Source: Clostridiales bacterium
GTDB lineage: Bacteria > Bacillota > Clostridia > Oscillospirales > Feifaniaceae
Assembly: GCA_012719075.1 (NCBI GenBank)
Contig: JAAYBB010000019.1
Coordinates: 1-48,033, forward strand
DNA: 48,033 bases
Direction: 5' to 3'
How positions within the stretch are numbered: the first letter of the stretch is position 1; each line of letters begins with the position of its first letter. This document shows, piece after piece, positions 16,260 to 25,907 of this stretch. Below the pieces are notes generated by a model. That model was given only the letters and a program-made list of their open reading frames with translations, had not been told where the DNA came from and did not search any database. Both the position numbers and the translations under genes were made by a program.

Positions 16260-16384
16260 AGAATATTTGTCAAATTTTGTAAAGTATAAAAATTAGTACA
16301 AATGTTCTCCAATTATTCCGTTTTATTCAAAAGGCGGCCTGCCCAAAAGGCGGACAGGCCATGTCGAGAGGGGAGGCGCACTGG

Positions 16385-16804
16385 GTGCTGATCGGACTGT
16401 ACAGACACACGATCGACGGCAAGGGCCGGCTGGTCATCCCCCAGCGCTTTCGCGCCGACCTCGGGGCGCGCTTTGTCATCACGCGCGGGCTGGACGGCTG
16501 CCTCACGGTCTACCCGCTGTCCGAGTGGGGGCGGCTGGTCGAGCAGATCAAGGCCGCCCCGATGTCCGAGGGGCGCACGATGCAGCGCTACTTCTTTGCA
16601 CACGCCGAAGAGGCCGAGCAGGACGCGCAGGGGCGCGTGATGCTGCCCGCCGAGCTGCGGCAGATGGTGGGCATCGAGCGGGAGGTCGTCGTGGTCGGCG
16701 TCGAGTCGGTCATGGAGGTCTGGGACCCCGCGGCCTGGGAGGACTTCTCCCGCAAGGCCACCGAGAGCGATGTGCTCGAAGCGCTCAGAAAGAGCGGGAT
16801 GTGA
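16385..16804 (+). CDS. mraZ: Transcriptional regulator MraZ
   Basis: MraZ (139 aa) has two AbrB-like halves: LIGLYRHTIDGKGRLVIPQR at the N-terminus and AEQDAQGRVMLPAELRQMVG in the middle, each with the DxxGR loop that contacts DNA. It represses or activates its own dcw operon as a ring-shaped oligomer. The GTG at 16385 is chosen over the ATG at 16361: GGGGAGG lies 8 nt upstream, and the product then begins MLIGLYRHT, matching family N-termini. Its end overlaps rsmH by 4 nt. Confidence 0.94.
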   Translation: MLIGLYRHTIDGKGRLVIPQRFRADLGARFVITRGLDGCLTVYPLSEWGRLVEQIKAAPMSEGRTMQRYFFAHAEEAEQDAQGRVMLPAELRQMVGIEREVVVVGVESVMEVWDPAAWEDFSRKATESDVLEALRKSGM

Positions 16805-17748
16805 CGGTGGAGGGGCAGGAACTGGTTCACCGTCCGGTGCTGCTCGACGAGGTGCTCGAGGGGCTTGCGGTCAGGCCGGGCGGCTGCTATGTGGACGGCA
16901 CGACCGGCGGCGGCTCACACAGCCTTGAAATCGCCAGGCGGCTTGCGGGCGGCCGCCTGATCTGCATCGACAAGGACGACTATGCGCTGACCCGCGCAGC
17001 CGAGACCCTGCAGGAGGTCGCCGACCGGGTGACCTTTGTCAGGGACGACTTCAAGCACATCGCCGACATCCTGGACAGGCTCTCGATCCCCGCGATCGAC
17101 GGCATGCTGCTCGACCTTGGGGTGTCCTCGTTCCAACTCGACGACGCCGCGCGCGGCTTTTCCTATCAAAAAGACGCAGCACTCGATATGCGTATGGACC
17201 GCTCGTGCGGCATGACGGCGGCCGAGCTGGTCAACGGGCTGGACGAGCGGGCGCTGGCCGACCTGATCTTCCGCTACGGCGAGGAGCGCTACGCCAGGCG
17301 CATCGCCGCCGCCATCGTCTCGGCCAGGCAGCGGCAGCCCATCGAGACCACGCTGCAGCTCGCGGGGCTGGTGGCCGGCGCCATGCCGGCCGCCGCCAGA
17401 AGAGAGGCGCAGCACCCCGCCAAACGCACATTTCAGGCCCTGCGCATCGCCACCAACGATGAGCTGGGCATTCTGGAGGGCAGCCTGCGCGCCGCCGTCG
17501 AGCGGCTGACGCCGGGCGGGCGCATGGCGGTCATCACCTTTCACTCGCTCGAGGACCGCATCGTCAAGAGCACCTTTGCCGACCTGGCCGCCGGATGCAC
17601 CTGTCCAAGGGACTTCCCGGTCTGCGTCTGCGGCCGGGTGCCGGCGGTCCGGCTGGTCAACCGAAAGCCCATCACCCCCGGCGAGGGGGAGCTGGCCGCC
17701 AACCCGCGCAGCCGCAGCGCCAAGCTGCGGGTGGCCGAAAAGTTGTAG
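16801..17748 (+). CDS. rsmH: 16S rRNA (cytosine1402-N4)-methyltransferase RsmH
   Basis: RsmH/MraW (315 aa) methylates N4 of C1402 in the P-site of 16S rRNA. Motifs are VHRPVLLDEVLEGL at the N-terminus, the SAM site VDGTTGGGSHSLEI, LDLGVSSFQLDDAARGFSY and the C-terminal FHSLEDRIVKSTF and NPRSRSAKLRV. Start GTG 16801 overlaps the mraZ stop; GTG 16807 is also possible. Second gene of the dcw cluster. Confidence 0.97.
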   Translation: MTVEGQELVHRPVLLDEVLEGLAVRPGGCYVDGTTGGGSHSLEIARRLAGGRLICIDKDDYALTRAAETLQEVADRVTFVRDDFKHIADILDRLSIPAIDGMLLDLGVSSFQLDDAARGFSYQKDAALDMRMDRSCGMTAAELVNGLDERALADLIFRYGEERYARRIAAAIVSARQRQPIETTLQLAGLVAGAMPAAARREAQHPAKRTFQALRIATNDELGILEGSLRAAVERLTPGGRMAVITFHSLEDRIVKSTFADLAAGCTCPRDFPVCVCGRVPAVRLVNRKPITPGEGELAANPRSRSAKLRVAEKL

Positions 17749-17809
17749 GCCGCGCAGCCTGCAGGGGGCCAGAGGGCCAGCAATCGCAACATGGTTTGGA
17801 GGAAGGGCA

Positions 17810-18337
17810 ATGGAGGCACGCAGCTACAATTCGGCAGCCACTGCGCGCGCGGGCGGGGTCGGCGTCGCCTATGACCTCTCGGCCTTTGATGCGGCCGTCA
17901 AGGAGCGGGAGCCGGCCAGGGCCAAGGTGCTCTCCATCGTCCGCCGGCGCCGCCGCAAGGCCATGCTGCGCAGCATGGCCGCCAACCTGTCGGTCTGCCT
18001 GTTCTTAATCGCCATGCTGGGCGGCATCCTAGTGGGCTCTTCGCGGCTCAACGAGCTGACCGCCCGCGCGGCGGCGCTGCAGACCCGGCACGAGGAGCTG
18101 GTCAACGAGCAAAAGCGGCTGCAGGCCCTGCACGACATGAAGATGGACCTCAAGACCGTGGAGGACCGGGCGGTCAACCAGCTCGACATGCAGCGCATCG
18201 AACAGGACCAGATCGTCTACGTCGACCTGGCCGGCCGGGACGGCGGCCGGGTGGTGGAGGATCAGCGCAGCCTGCCCGAGCGGCTGGTCGGCTCGGTCAA
18301 AAACTTGACCCTCGCGCTGCTCAGCCTGTTTGAGTAG
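17810..18337 (+). CDS. ftsL: FtsL-like cell division protein
   Basis: 175 aa with a basic cytoplasmic head (RRRRRKAMLRS), a single membrane segment at about residues 58-78 (NLSVCLFLIAMLGGILVG) and an external coiled coil (LNELTARAAALQTRHEELV) with a conserved-looking VEDRAVNQLDMQRIEQDQIVY. This topology, and the position between rsmH and the PBP, identify the septum protein FtsL, which pairs with DivIC/FtsB and DivIB. Primary sequence of FtsL is poorly conserved, so the call rests on topology and context. GGAGGAAGGG precedes the ATG. Confidence 0.8.
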   Translation: MEARSYNSAATARAGGVGVAYDLSAFDAAVKEREPARAKVLSIVRRRRRKAMLRSMAANLSVCLFLIAMLGGILVGSSRLNELTARAAALQTRHEELVNEQKRLQALHDMKMDLKTVEDRAVNQLDMQRIEQDQIVYVDLAGRDGGRVVEDQRSLPERLVGSVKNLTLALLSLFE

Positions 18338-18348
18338 GCGGTGACAAA

Positions 18349-18400
18349 GGCGGGCGCGCCCGCCGCATAAGGGTGGAAATCCCCGCGGCCGACAGGCCGC
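18349..18400. repeat. Two GC hairpins between ftsL and the PBP gene
   Basis: A perfect 16-bp palindrome (GGCGGGCG/CGCCCGCC, 18349-18364) and a GCGGCC/GGCCGC stem with GACA loop (18385-18400). Neither is followed by a clean T-run. Possible mRNA processing or attenuation sites (inference). The rest of the 198-bp gap shows no clear promoter. Confidence 0.5.
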
Positions 18401-18535
18401 GAAGCTTTTGTTGCACAAGATTTTGTCAGGTTGCCTCATAAGGCGGCGGATTGCGGACTATATATACGAAGGAAGCAAAAGCATGCGGGCCGCCGGCCGG
18501 GACCGGCGGCGGTCCGGTTGAGGCGGAGGGGAGAC

Positions 18536-20809
18536 ATGAGCGAGCAAGGGCGAAAAAACACCGCACTGGCCGGGACGATGCAGCGGCGCATGATGTTCCT
18601 GCTGGCCCTGCTGGTCGGCGTTTGCTTTTTGGCCATTCTGGCCCGCCTGTTCCAGGTGCAGATCCTGCAGCACGACTACTACCAGGCCAAGGCCATCGAC
18701 CAGCAGGTGCGGGACACGACGGTGGCGCCCCGGCGCGGGACCATCTATGACCGCAACAACATCGTGCTGGCCATGAGCGCCTCGACCGAGACGGTCTACA
18801 TCGCGCCCAAGTCCATCCGCAACCAGGAGGAGGCCGCGCTGATTGCGCGGGAGCTCTCGCGCATCCTCGGCGTGTCGGAGGAGACCATCCTCAAAAAGAC
18901 CGCGGCCAACAACTACTACGAGATCGTCAAGCGGCAGGTCACCAAGGAGCTGGCCGACGAGGTGCGCCTGCTCAAAAAGGAGCACAACCTCGCGGCGCTG
19001 GCGCTGGCCGAGGACTCCAAGCGCTACTACCCCTACGGCAGCTTTGCCTCCCACATCATCGGCTTTACCAACATCGACGGCAAGGGCATCGAGGGCATCG
19101 AGAGCTACTACGACGACGTGCTGGTGGGCATGCCGGGGCGCATCATCTCGGCCAAAAACGCCAAGGGCACCGACATGCCCTTCCGCTACGAGCAGATGAT
19201 CAGCGCGCAGCACGGCTACAACCTGGTGCTGACCCTCGACGAGGCGGTGCAGCACTTCATTGAAAAGCACCTCGAGAACGCCGTCACCGAATACAACGTG
19301 CAAAACCGCGCCACCGCCATCGTGATGGATGTCAACACCGGCGCGATTTTGGCCATGGCCACCAAGCCCGACTTCGACCTCAACGACCCCCGGGTCATCA
19401 AGGACGAGGCGCTGCTGGCCGAGCTCGCGCAGCTCGAGGGCGAGGAGTACGACAAGCGGCAGATGGAGATCTGGCAGAGCATGTGGCGCAACAAGCCCAT
19501 TGTGGACACCTACGAGCCGGGCTCGGTCTTCAAGATCGTCACGACCTCCATCGCGCTGGAGCAGGGGGTTGTGAACCCCCACGAGACCTTTTATTGCCCC
19601 GGCTATAAGATCGTGGCCGGCCGGCGCATCTCCTGCTGGAAGGCGGGCGGGCACGGCAGCCAGGACCTGCTCAAGGGGCTGCAGAACTCCTGCAACCCGG
19701 TCTTCATGGAGCTGGGCGCCCGCATCGGCGGCGCGGCCTTTTACCAGTACGCCGAGGCCCTCGGGCTGCGGCACAAGACCGGCATCGACCTCTACGGCGA
19801 GGCGGCCGGCATCTTCCACCGGCAGGACGTCATATCCAAGGGGCAGGTGGAGGTGGCGGTCACCGCCTTCGGCCAGACCTTCAAGGTCACTCCGATCCAG
19901 ATGATCACGGCCATTTCGGCCTGCGTCAACGGCGGCAAGCTGATGCAGCCCTACCTGGTCAGCAAGATCGTCGACGACGAGGGCAACGTCATCAAGGACT
20001 TTGAACCCGTCGTCAAACGGCAGGTCATCTCGGAGGAGACCTCAAACAAGGTGGCCTCGATGCTCGAGGCCGTCGTGGCCAACGGAACCGGCCGCAACGC
20101 CTACATCAAGGGCTACCGCATCGGCGGCAAGACCGGCACCTCCGAGAAGATCGACGAGAAGAACGAGCAGGGCGTGGCCGACAAGCGCATCTCCTCCTTC
20201 TGCGGCTTTGCGCCGGCCGACAACCCCCAGATTGCCATTTTGATGATTTTAGACGAACCCCAGGTCGGCCAGGTCACCGGCGGCCTGATCGCGGCGCCGG
20301 TGGTGCGCAAGATGTTCGAGGACATCCTGCCCTACCTTGGCCTGATGCCGCAGTACACCGAGGAGGAGCTGGCCTCGCTGGAGAAGAGCGTGCCCGACGT
20401 GACGGCGCTGCCGGTCGAAAAGGCGCGCGCCACGCTGCGGGAGGCCGGCTTTACGCCCCAGGTGGTGGGGCAGGGCACAGAGGTCCTCGAGCAGGTGCCC
20501 CGCGCCGCGCTCAAGCTGGCCAAGGGCGGCAAGGTGCTGCTCTACACCGAGCTTGAGGAGACCTCCTATTCGGCGGAGGTGCCCGACGTGCGCGGCCTCT
20601 CGGCCGAGGCGGCCGGCGAAAAACTGAGCCGCGCCGGGTTTAACCTCCGCGCGACGGGCAAGGATATTACCGAGCAAAACGTCACGGCCGGCATGCAGTT
20701 CCCGGCCGCCGGGGACATGGCGGTGGTGGGCAGCGTGGTCGAGGTGGAATTCATCCACGAGGCCGAGTCGGAGTGGGTCGCGGTCAGCGGCGTGGAGAAC
20801 GCCGGGTGA
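18536..20809 (+). CDS. ftsI: Class B penicillin-binding protein with two PASTA domains (FtsI/SpoVD type)
   Basis: 757 aa transpeptidase that crosslinks peptidoglycan at the septum or spore cortex. Order: membrane anchor at about residues 20-42, dimerisation domain (VAPRRGTIYDRN), transpeptidase with nucleophile in PGSVFKI (SxxK), SCN in LQNSCNPVF and KTGTS, then PASTA repeats at about 615-680 (VPDVTALPVEKARATLREAG) and 680-745 (VPDVRGLSAEAAGEKLSRAG). B. subtilis has two such genes here, pbpB and spoVD; this cluster has one, so it could serve either role. ATG 18536 follows GGAGGGGAG; the open frame upstream lacks a ribosome site. Confidence 0.94.
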   Translation: MSEQGRKNTALAGTMQRRMMFLLALLVGVCFLAILARLFQVQILQHDYYQAKAIDQQVRDTTVAPRRGTIYDRNNIVLAMSASTETVYIAPKSIRNQEEAALIARELSRILGVSEETILKKTAANNYYEIVKRQVTKELADEVRLLKKEHNLAALALAEDSKRYYPYGSFASHIIGFTNIDGKGIEGIESYYDDVLVGMPGRIISAKNAKGTDMPFRYEQMISAQHGYNLVLTLDEAVQHFIEKHLENAVTEYNVQNRATAIVMDVNTGAILAMATKPDFDLNDPRVIKDEALLAELAQLEGEEYDKRQMEIWQSMWRNKPIVDTYEPGSVFKIVTTSIALEQGVVNPHETFYCPGYKIVAGRRISCWKAGGHGSQDLLKGLQNSCNPVFMELGARIGGAAFYQYAEALGLRHKTGIDLYGEAAGIFHRQDVISKGQVEVAVTAFGQTFKVTPIQMITAISACVNGGKLMQPYLVSKIVDDEGNVIKDFEPVVKRQVISEETSNKVASMLEAVVANGTGRNAYIKGYRIGGKTGTSEKIDEKNEQGVADKRISSFCGFAPADNPQIAILMILDEPQVGQVTGGLIAAPVVRKMFEDILPYLGLMPQYTEEELASLEKSVPDVTALPVEKARATLREAGFTPQVVGQGTEVLEQVPRAALKLAKGGKVLLYTELEETSYSAEVPDVRGLSAEAAGEKLSRAGFNLRATGKDITEQNVTAGMQFPAAGDMAVVGSVVEVEFIHEAESEWVAVSGVENAG

Positions 20810-20863
20810 CCGCGGCGGCGCAGACCCGAAGACCGAAATTTTCGTGAAAAGTGGGGGACGACC

Positions 20864-22306
20864 ATGAAACTGCAAGCGCTGCTCGACAACATCCAGGTGG
20901 AGGGCGAGATCCCCGCGCTGGACGTCACCGGCCTGACCGCCGACAGCCGAAAGGTGCAAAAGGGGGGCTGCTTTGTCGCGATTGCCGGCACCCGCATCGA
21001 CGGGCACGACTATGTGCCCCAGGCCGAGGCGGCCGGCGCCGCCGTCATTGTGGCACAGCGCCCGGTCAGGACCGCGCTGCCGCTGCTGCTGGTGCAGGAC
21101 ACGCGGGAGGCCTACGCGCGCATGGCCGGCAACTATTACGGAAACCCGGCGGGCGGGCTTCGGCTCTACGGCGTGACCGGCACCAACGGCAAGACCTCGA
21201 GCACCTTCATCCTGAAGCACGTGCTCGAGTGCGAGGGGCACCGCGTGGGGCTGATCGGCACCATCGTCAACATGACCGGCGACGAGGTGCTCGAGGCCGA
21301 CAACACCACCCCCGACGCGATGGAGTTGCAGGGCCTGTTTGCCAAGATGCGGGCGGCCGGCTGCGACGCCTGCGTGATGGAGGTCTCCTCCCACGCCATT
21401 GACCAGCAGCGCATCGCGGGGCTGCACTTCGCCTGCGCCATCTTCACCAACCTGACCCAGGACCACCTCGACTACCACGGCACGATGGAGGCTTACCACG
21501 AGGTCAAGCGGCGCCTGACCGGGCTGACCGACATCGCGGTGTTCAACCTCGACGACCCCGAGATGGCGCGCATGATGCAGGCGTCGGAGGCGCCCCTCAA
21601 CTGCAGCTTCTCCTGCGAGAGCGACGCCGCCGACATCACGGCCAAGAACATCGCGCTGCACGCCGCGGGCATCGAGTACCAGGCCGTCTCGCGGCAGGAG
21701 ATCAGCCGCATCCAGGTGGCCATGCCGGGCGGCTTCAACGTGTACAACACGCTGGGCGTGCTGACGGCCGCCGTCGCGGTCGGCATCCCGCAGCAGCGGG
21801 CGGCCGAGGCGCTGCGCAGCTGCGAGGGGGTCAAGGGCCGCATCGAGGTGGTGCCGGTCGACGTCCCCTACACCGTGATTTTAGACTACGCGCACACGCC
21901 AGACGCCCTGGTCAATATCGGCCGGGCGCTCAAAGATTTTGCGACGGGGCGCATCCTGACGGTGTTCGGCTGCGGCGGCGACCGCGACCGCACCAAGCGC
22001 CCCAAAATGGCCAGGGCGGCCGCCGACTTTTCGGACTACTTTGTGCTGACCAGCGACAACCCGCGCACCGAGGACCCGCAGCGCATCGTTGACGACGCCT
22101 ATGTCGGCGTGCAGGGCACCGCGGTGCCGCACGAGGTCATTGTCGACCGCACCGAGGCCATCCGCCACGCGCTGGCCGAGGCGAGGGCCGGCGACATCGT
22201 GCTGATCGCCGGCAAGGGGCACGAGACCTACCAGGTGCTGGCCACCGGCAAGATCCACTACGACGAGCGCGAGGTTGTGCGGGACATTTTAAACGGCAAG
22301 CTCTAG
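20864..22306 (+). CDS. murE: UDP-MurNAc-tripeptide synthetase MurE (meso-diaminopimelate-adding)
   Basis: 480 aa Mur ligase that adds the third amino acid of the peptidoglycan stem. P-loop GVTGTNGKTSSTF, Mg/ATP segment VMEVSSHAIDQQR, TNLTQDHLDYHGTMEAYHE with the lysine (HEVKRRL) that is usually carbamylated, and DYAHTPDALVN. The specificity motif SDNPRTEDP is the DNPR signature of meso-DAP enzymes, so the wall is A1-gamma type. It is followed directly by mraY: murF is missing from its usual place. Confidence 0.97.
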   Translation: MKLQALLDNIQVEGEIPALDVTGLTADSRKVQKGGCFVAIAGTRIDGHDYVPQAEAAGAAVIVAQRPVRTALPLLLVQDTREAYARMAGNYYGNPAGGLRLYGVTGTNGKTSSTFILKHVLECEGHRVGLIGTIVNMTGDEVLEADNTTPDAMELQGLFAKMRAAGCDACVMEVSSHAIDQQRIAGLHFACAIFTNLTQDHLDYHGTMEAYHEVKRRLTGLTDIAVFNLDDPEMARMMQASEAPLNCSFSCESDAADITAKNIALHAAGIEYQAVSRQEISRIQVAMPGGFNVYNTLGVLTAAVAVGIPQQRAAEALRSCEGVKGRIEVVPVDVPYTVILDYAHTPDALVNIGRALKDFATGRILTVFGCGGDRDRTKRPKMARAAADFSDYFVLTSDNPRTEDPQRIVDDAYVGVQGTAVPHEVIVDRTEAIRHALAEARAGDIVLIAGKGHETYQVLATGKIHYDEREVVRDILNGKL

Positions 22307-22430
22307 CAGAGGGCGCCTGCGCCCTTCAATTGTGCGGCCCGCCGCAAGGTCTTTGAGCAAGTGAAGCTGCGCAGAGAACGGGCTGCATGCCGAGGATGAA
22401 AGGACACCACAGAAGGGAGGCCGGCCGAAC

Positions 22431-23414
22431 ATGCACCCGGAACTGCTGTTGCCGGTGGCGATCTCGCTGCTGGTGACGACCGGCATCCTGCTGCCGCTGA
22501 TCCCCTACTTGAAAAAGCTCGGGGCCGACCAGACCATCCGCGAGGACGGCCCGGTCTGGCACAACCAAAAGGGCAAGACCCCCACGATGGGGGGCGTTGC
22601 CTTTCTGGGCGGCATCTCGGCCGCGGTGCTGGTGCTGCTGCCCTCGCTGCCGGCGGCCGTGCGCAACGAGGCGCTGATCGCGCTGCTCTGCGCCCTCTCC
22701 TTTGGCTTCATCGGCTTTGTGGACGACTACATCAAGGTGGTCCGCCGCCGCAACCTGGGGCTGACGCCGCGCCAGAAGCTGCTGCTGCAGGTCCTGGCCG
22801 CCACCGCCTTTCTGGCCTCCCGCTACGCGGGCGGGGACACCGCCCACACGCTGCTAATTCCGCTGCTGCGCGTCTCGCTGCCGCTGGGCGTCTTTTACTA
22901 CCCGGCGGCCGCCTTCATCATCGTGGGGACGGTCAACAGCGTCAATTTGACCGACGGACTGGACGGCCTGGCCACGCTGGTCACGCTGCCGGTCTCGCTG
23001 CTGTTCATGGCCATCGCCTACCGCTATCAAAACGCCGCGCTCTGGCTGGTGTCGGCCGCGCTGCTGGGCGGCCTGCTGGGCTACCTGCCCTTCAACCTGC
23101 CCAAGGCCAAGGTCTTCATGGGGGACACCGGCGCCTTCTTTCTCGGCGGCTGCGTCGCGGCGCTGGCCTTCATGTGTTCGATGCCGGTGCTGCTGGCCCT
23201 CTGCGGCATCGTCTATGTGCTCGAGACCTGCTCCGACCTGCTGCAGATCCTCTACTTCAGGCACACCGGCGGAAAGCGGCTGTTCAAGATGGCGCCGCTG
23301 CACCACCACTACGAGATGAAGGGCCTGAGCGAAAAGCAAGTGGATGTGCTCTTCACGCTGATTTCGGCGGCCGGCTGCCTGCTGGCCTACCTCGCCTACA
23401 CCGACTTTTTTTAA
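22431..23414 (+). CDS. mraY: Phospho-N-acetylmuramoyl-pentapeptide transferase MraY
   Basis: 327 aa, about ten membrane helices. It transfers phospho-MurNAc-pentapeptide to undecaprenyl phosphate to make lipid I. Catalytic signatures: the Asp pair in VDDYIKVVRRRNLGLTPRQK, NLTDGLDGLA, FMGDTGAFFLGG and the histidine cluster PLHHHYEMKG. Length is normal. 124 bp separate it from murE, with no convincing promoter. murD, usually next, is absent. Confidence 0.97.
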   Translation: MHPELLLPVAISLLVTTGILLPLIPYLKKLGADQTIREDGPVWHNQKGKTPTMGGVAFLGGISAAVLVLLPSLPAAVRNEALIALLCALSFGFIGFVDDYIKVVRRRNLGLTPRQKLLLQVLAATAFLASRYAGGDTAHTLLIPLLRVSLPLGVFYYPAAAFIIVGTVNSVNLTDGLDGLATLVTLPVSLLFMAIAYRYQNAALWLVSAALLGGLLGYLPFNLPKAKVFMGDTGAFFLGGCVAALAFMCSMPVLLALCGIVYVLETCSDLLQILYFRHTGGKRLFKMAPLHHHYEMKGLSEKQVDVLFTLISAAGCLLAYLAYTDFF

Positions 23415-23474
23415 GCCGGGTCCGTTGGCAGGGGAGATGTCACGCCATCGGGCGGCAAAGGGAGGTGAACCGGG

Positions 23475-24647
23475 TTGAACAATCCAAAGGCTGCGGGCCG
23501 CCTGCGCAAGGGCGGGCGGAGCCGGGAGGCCAAGGGCGGCCGATCGGCCGAGGCCAGGCCGGCGCGCATGCAGATGACCGACATGGACCTGCCCTTTTTT
23601 GTGCTGGTCATGCTGCTGGTGTCCATGGGGCTGGTGATGGTCTACTCGGCCAGCTATGCCAACGCCTTCTACCGCTTTGGCGACAGCTACTACTTCATCC
23701 GCTCCCAGCTGATGTGGGCGGCGCTCGGCACGCTGGTCATGCTGCTGACCGCCCGCTTTTTGACCGACCGCCTGCTGCGCATGGCGGTGCTGCCCACCTT
23801 TGTCTTCTCAATCGCCACGCTGGTGCTGGTGCTGTTCATCGGCACCGTCAAGTACGGGGCCAAGCGCTGGCTGTTTGGCTTTCAGCCCTCCGAGGTGGCC
23901 AAGTTCGCCGTGATTTTGGCGATGTCCTGGCTGATCTGCCGGCAGCAGAAGAAGATGAACACGCTGCGCGAGGGCATTCTGCCCTGCGGCGCGCTGCTGG
24001 TGCTGTTCTGCGGCCTGATCGCGCTGGAGCGGCACGTCTCGGCCACCGTGCTGGTCTTTGCCATCGGCGCGGTCATGATGTTTGTGGGCGGCGCCCACCT
24101 GGGCTGGATGCTGGGCTTTGGCGTGACCGGCGTGCTGGGCGTGGCCGGCATCATCCTGGTCAGCCCCCACGCGATGGAGCGCATGAAGATCTGGCTCGAC
24201 CCCTTTTTGGACCCGCTGGACGCGGGCTTCCAGACCATCCAGAGCCTCTACGCCATCGGCTCGGGCGGGCTGTTCGGCCTGGGCATCGGCAAGAGCCGGC
24301 AGAAGTACCTCTATATCCCCGAGCCGCAAAACGACTTCATCTTCTCGATCGCCTGCGAGGAGCTCGGCTTTGTGGGCGCGCTGCTCATCATCCTGCTCTT
24401 TGTGCTGCTGATCTGGCGAGGCTTCACGATCGCCTTTAAGGCGCCCGACCGCTTTTCGGCGCTGGTCTCGGTCGGCATCATGTCCCAGGTGGCCATCCAG
24501 ACCATTCTGAACATCGGCGTGGTCACCAACCTGGTGCCCAACACCGGCATCTCGCTGCCCTTCTTCTCGGCCGGCGGCACCTCGCTGATCATGCTGATGT
24601 TTGAGATGGGCATTTTGCTGAACATCTCGCGACGAACGCGGCGCTGA
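23475..24647 (+). CDS. ftsW: Lipid II glycosyltransferase FtsW (SEDS family)
   Basis: 390 aa with ten predicted membrane helices after a 35-residue basic cytoplasmic head (RLRKGGRSREAKGGRS). SEDS motifs are QPSEVAKFA, LDPFLDPLDAGFQTIQSL and the C-terminal NTGISLPFFSAGGTSL. It polymerises glycan strands with the class B PBP encoded upstream. The start is TTG 23475: GGGAGGTGA ends 6 nt before it, and no ATG or GTG with comparable support lies near. Confidence 0.95.
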   Translation: MNNPKAAGRLRKGGRSREAKGGRSAEARPARMQMTDMDLPFFVLVMLLVSMGLVMVYSASYANAFYRFGDSYYFIRSQLMWAALGTLVMLLTARFLTDRLLRMAVLPTFVFSIATLVLVLFIGTVKYGAKRWLFGFQPSEVAKFAVILAMSWLICRQQKKMNTLREGILPCGALLVLFCGLIALERHVSATVLVFAIGAVMMFVGGAHLGWMLGFGVTGVLGVAGIILVSPHAMERMKIWLDPFLDPLDAGFQTIQSLYAIGSGGLFGLGIGKSRQKYLYIPEPQNDFIFSIACEELGFVGALLIILLFVLLIWRGFTIAFKAPDRFSALVSVGIMSQVAIQTILNIGVVTNLVPNTGISLPFFSAGGTSLIMLMFEMGILLNISRRTRR

Positions 24648-24676
24648 AGAGAGCGCAGCGCGGAGGGGGAACTCCT

Positions 24677-25789
24677 GTGAAGGTCATTTTGAGCGGCGGA
24701 GGCACGGCGGGGCACGTCAACCCCGCCATCGCCATTGCCGACTTCATCAAAGGGCGCCACAGCGGCGCCGACATTCGCTTTTTCGGGACCGACTACGGTA
24801 TCGAGCAGGTGCTGGTGCCGGCGGCCGGCTACCCGCTGAAGCTCATCGACGTCAACGGCCTGGAGCGCAAGCTGACGCTGCGCAACCTGCAAAACGCCGC
24901 CAAGGCGGTCGGCGCCTACCGCGAGAGCCGGCGCTTTCTCAAAGACTTTGAACCCGACCTCGTCATCGGCACCGGCGGCTATGTCAGCGGGCCGGTGGTG
25001 CTTGCGGCCTCAAAGCTCGGCATCCCCACCGCCATCCACGAGCAAAACGCCTTTCCGGGGCTGACCACCCGGCAGCTTGCCCGGCGGGTGGACCTGGTGC
25101 TGCTCGGCTTTGCCGACGCGCAGCCGCGCCTGCGCGGCAAGCACTTCGTGACCGTGGGCAACCCCGTGCGGCAGGACATGCTGTTTGCGACGCGCGAGAC
25201 GGCGCGGGCGCGGCTGGGCATCCCGGCCGAAGAGCGCCTGGTGGTCTCCTTTGCCGGCAGCATGGGCAGCCGCCGCTTCAACGAGAACATCCTCGACTAC
25301 ATGGCGGCGCACAGCGCGCAGCGCGCCTTTCGGCACATCCACGCGGCGGGGCAGTTCGGCATCAAGTGGATGCCGCAGGACCTGGCCGCCCGCGGGGTTT
25401 CTCTCGAGCAGTGCCCGTGGATCGACCTGCGCGAGTACATCTTTGACATGCAGGACGTGATGGCGGCGGCCGACCTCGTGATCTGCCGGTCGGGCGCCAT
25501 CACGCTCGGGGAGCTCGCGGTACTCGGCAAGCCGGCCATTTTAATTCCCTCCCCCAACGTCACAAACAACCACCAGTATTACAACGCGCTGGTCTTCTCG
25601 CGCGCCGAGGCCGCCCTTCTGGTGGAGGAGGCAACCTGCAACGGCCAGCAGCTGCTCGCCCAGACAATGGAACTTCTTTCCGATCCCGACCGCCTAAAGC
25701 AGATGGGGCAGGCGGCGGGGCGCCTGGCCGTCTTCGACTCGACCCAGCGCATTTATGACAGCCTGATGCCGCTGCTGCGCGGACACTGA
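24677..25789 (+). CDS. murG: UDP-GlcNAc:lipid I N-acetylglucosaminyltransferase MurG
   Basis: 370 aa GT28 enzyme that converts lipid I to lipid II at the inner membrane face. Glycine loops are GGGTAGHVNPAIAIA and GTGGYVSGPVVLA; the C-terminal donor site has CRSGAITLGELAVLGKPAIL and PNVTNNHQYYNA. GTG start after GGAGGGG. It lies 29 bp after ftsW. Confidence 0.97.
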   Translation: MKVILSGGGTAGHVNPAIAIADFIKGRHSGADIRFFGTDYGIEQVLVPAAGYPLKLIDVNGLERKLTLRNLQNAAKAVGAYRESRRFLKDFEPDLVIGTGGYVSGPVVLAASKLGIPTAIHEQNAFPGLTTRQLARRVDLVLLGFADAQPRLRGKHFVTVGNPVRQDMLFATRETARARLGIPAEERLVVSFAGSMGSRRFNENILDYMAAHSAQRAFRHIHAAGQFGIKWMPQDLAARGVSLEQCPWIDLREYIFDMQDVMAAADLVICRSGAITLGELAVLGKPAILIPSPNVTNNHQYYNALVFSRAEAALLVEEATCNGQQLLAQTMELLSDPDRLKQMGQAAGRLAVFDSTQRIYDSLMPLLRGH

Positions 25790-25907
25790 GCGGCGCATTG
25801 GGCTACAAAAGGGGCTTTCCGGAGAAATATGCAAAAACCTGCGAACTTTTCACTCTCATTCTCCGCCGCGCATAGCATGGGGCAGTAGTGTGGAAAGGTT
25901 GATCGCA

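Larger units (their letters stand above)
15901..16384. other. Intergenic region before mraZ
   Basis: 484 bp without a gene. The first 100 bp are GC-rich with a weak CCTGCCC/GGGCAGG outer stem. The remainder is strikingly AT-rich compared with everything around it and holds the terminator at 16106-16151, the mraZ promoter, three MraZ-box-like repeats and a GGCCTG/CAGGCC hairpin at 16336-16360. Confidence 0.7.

Noticed and set aside
16361-16384. ATG start for mraZ at 16361
   Set aside because: It lies directly at a hairpin without a good ribosome site; GTG 16385 has GGGGAGG and matches family N-termini.
18431-18464. Promoter TTGCCT ... TATATA before the PBP gene
   Set aside because: The spacer is 22 bp, outside the usual range.
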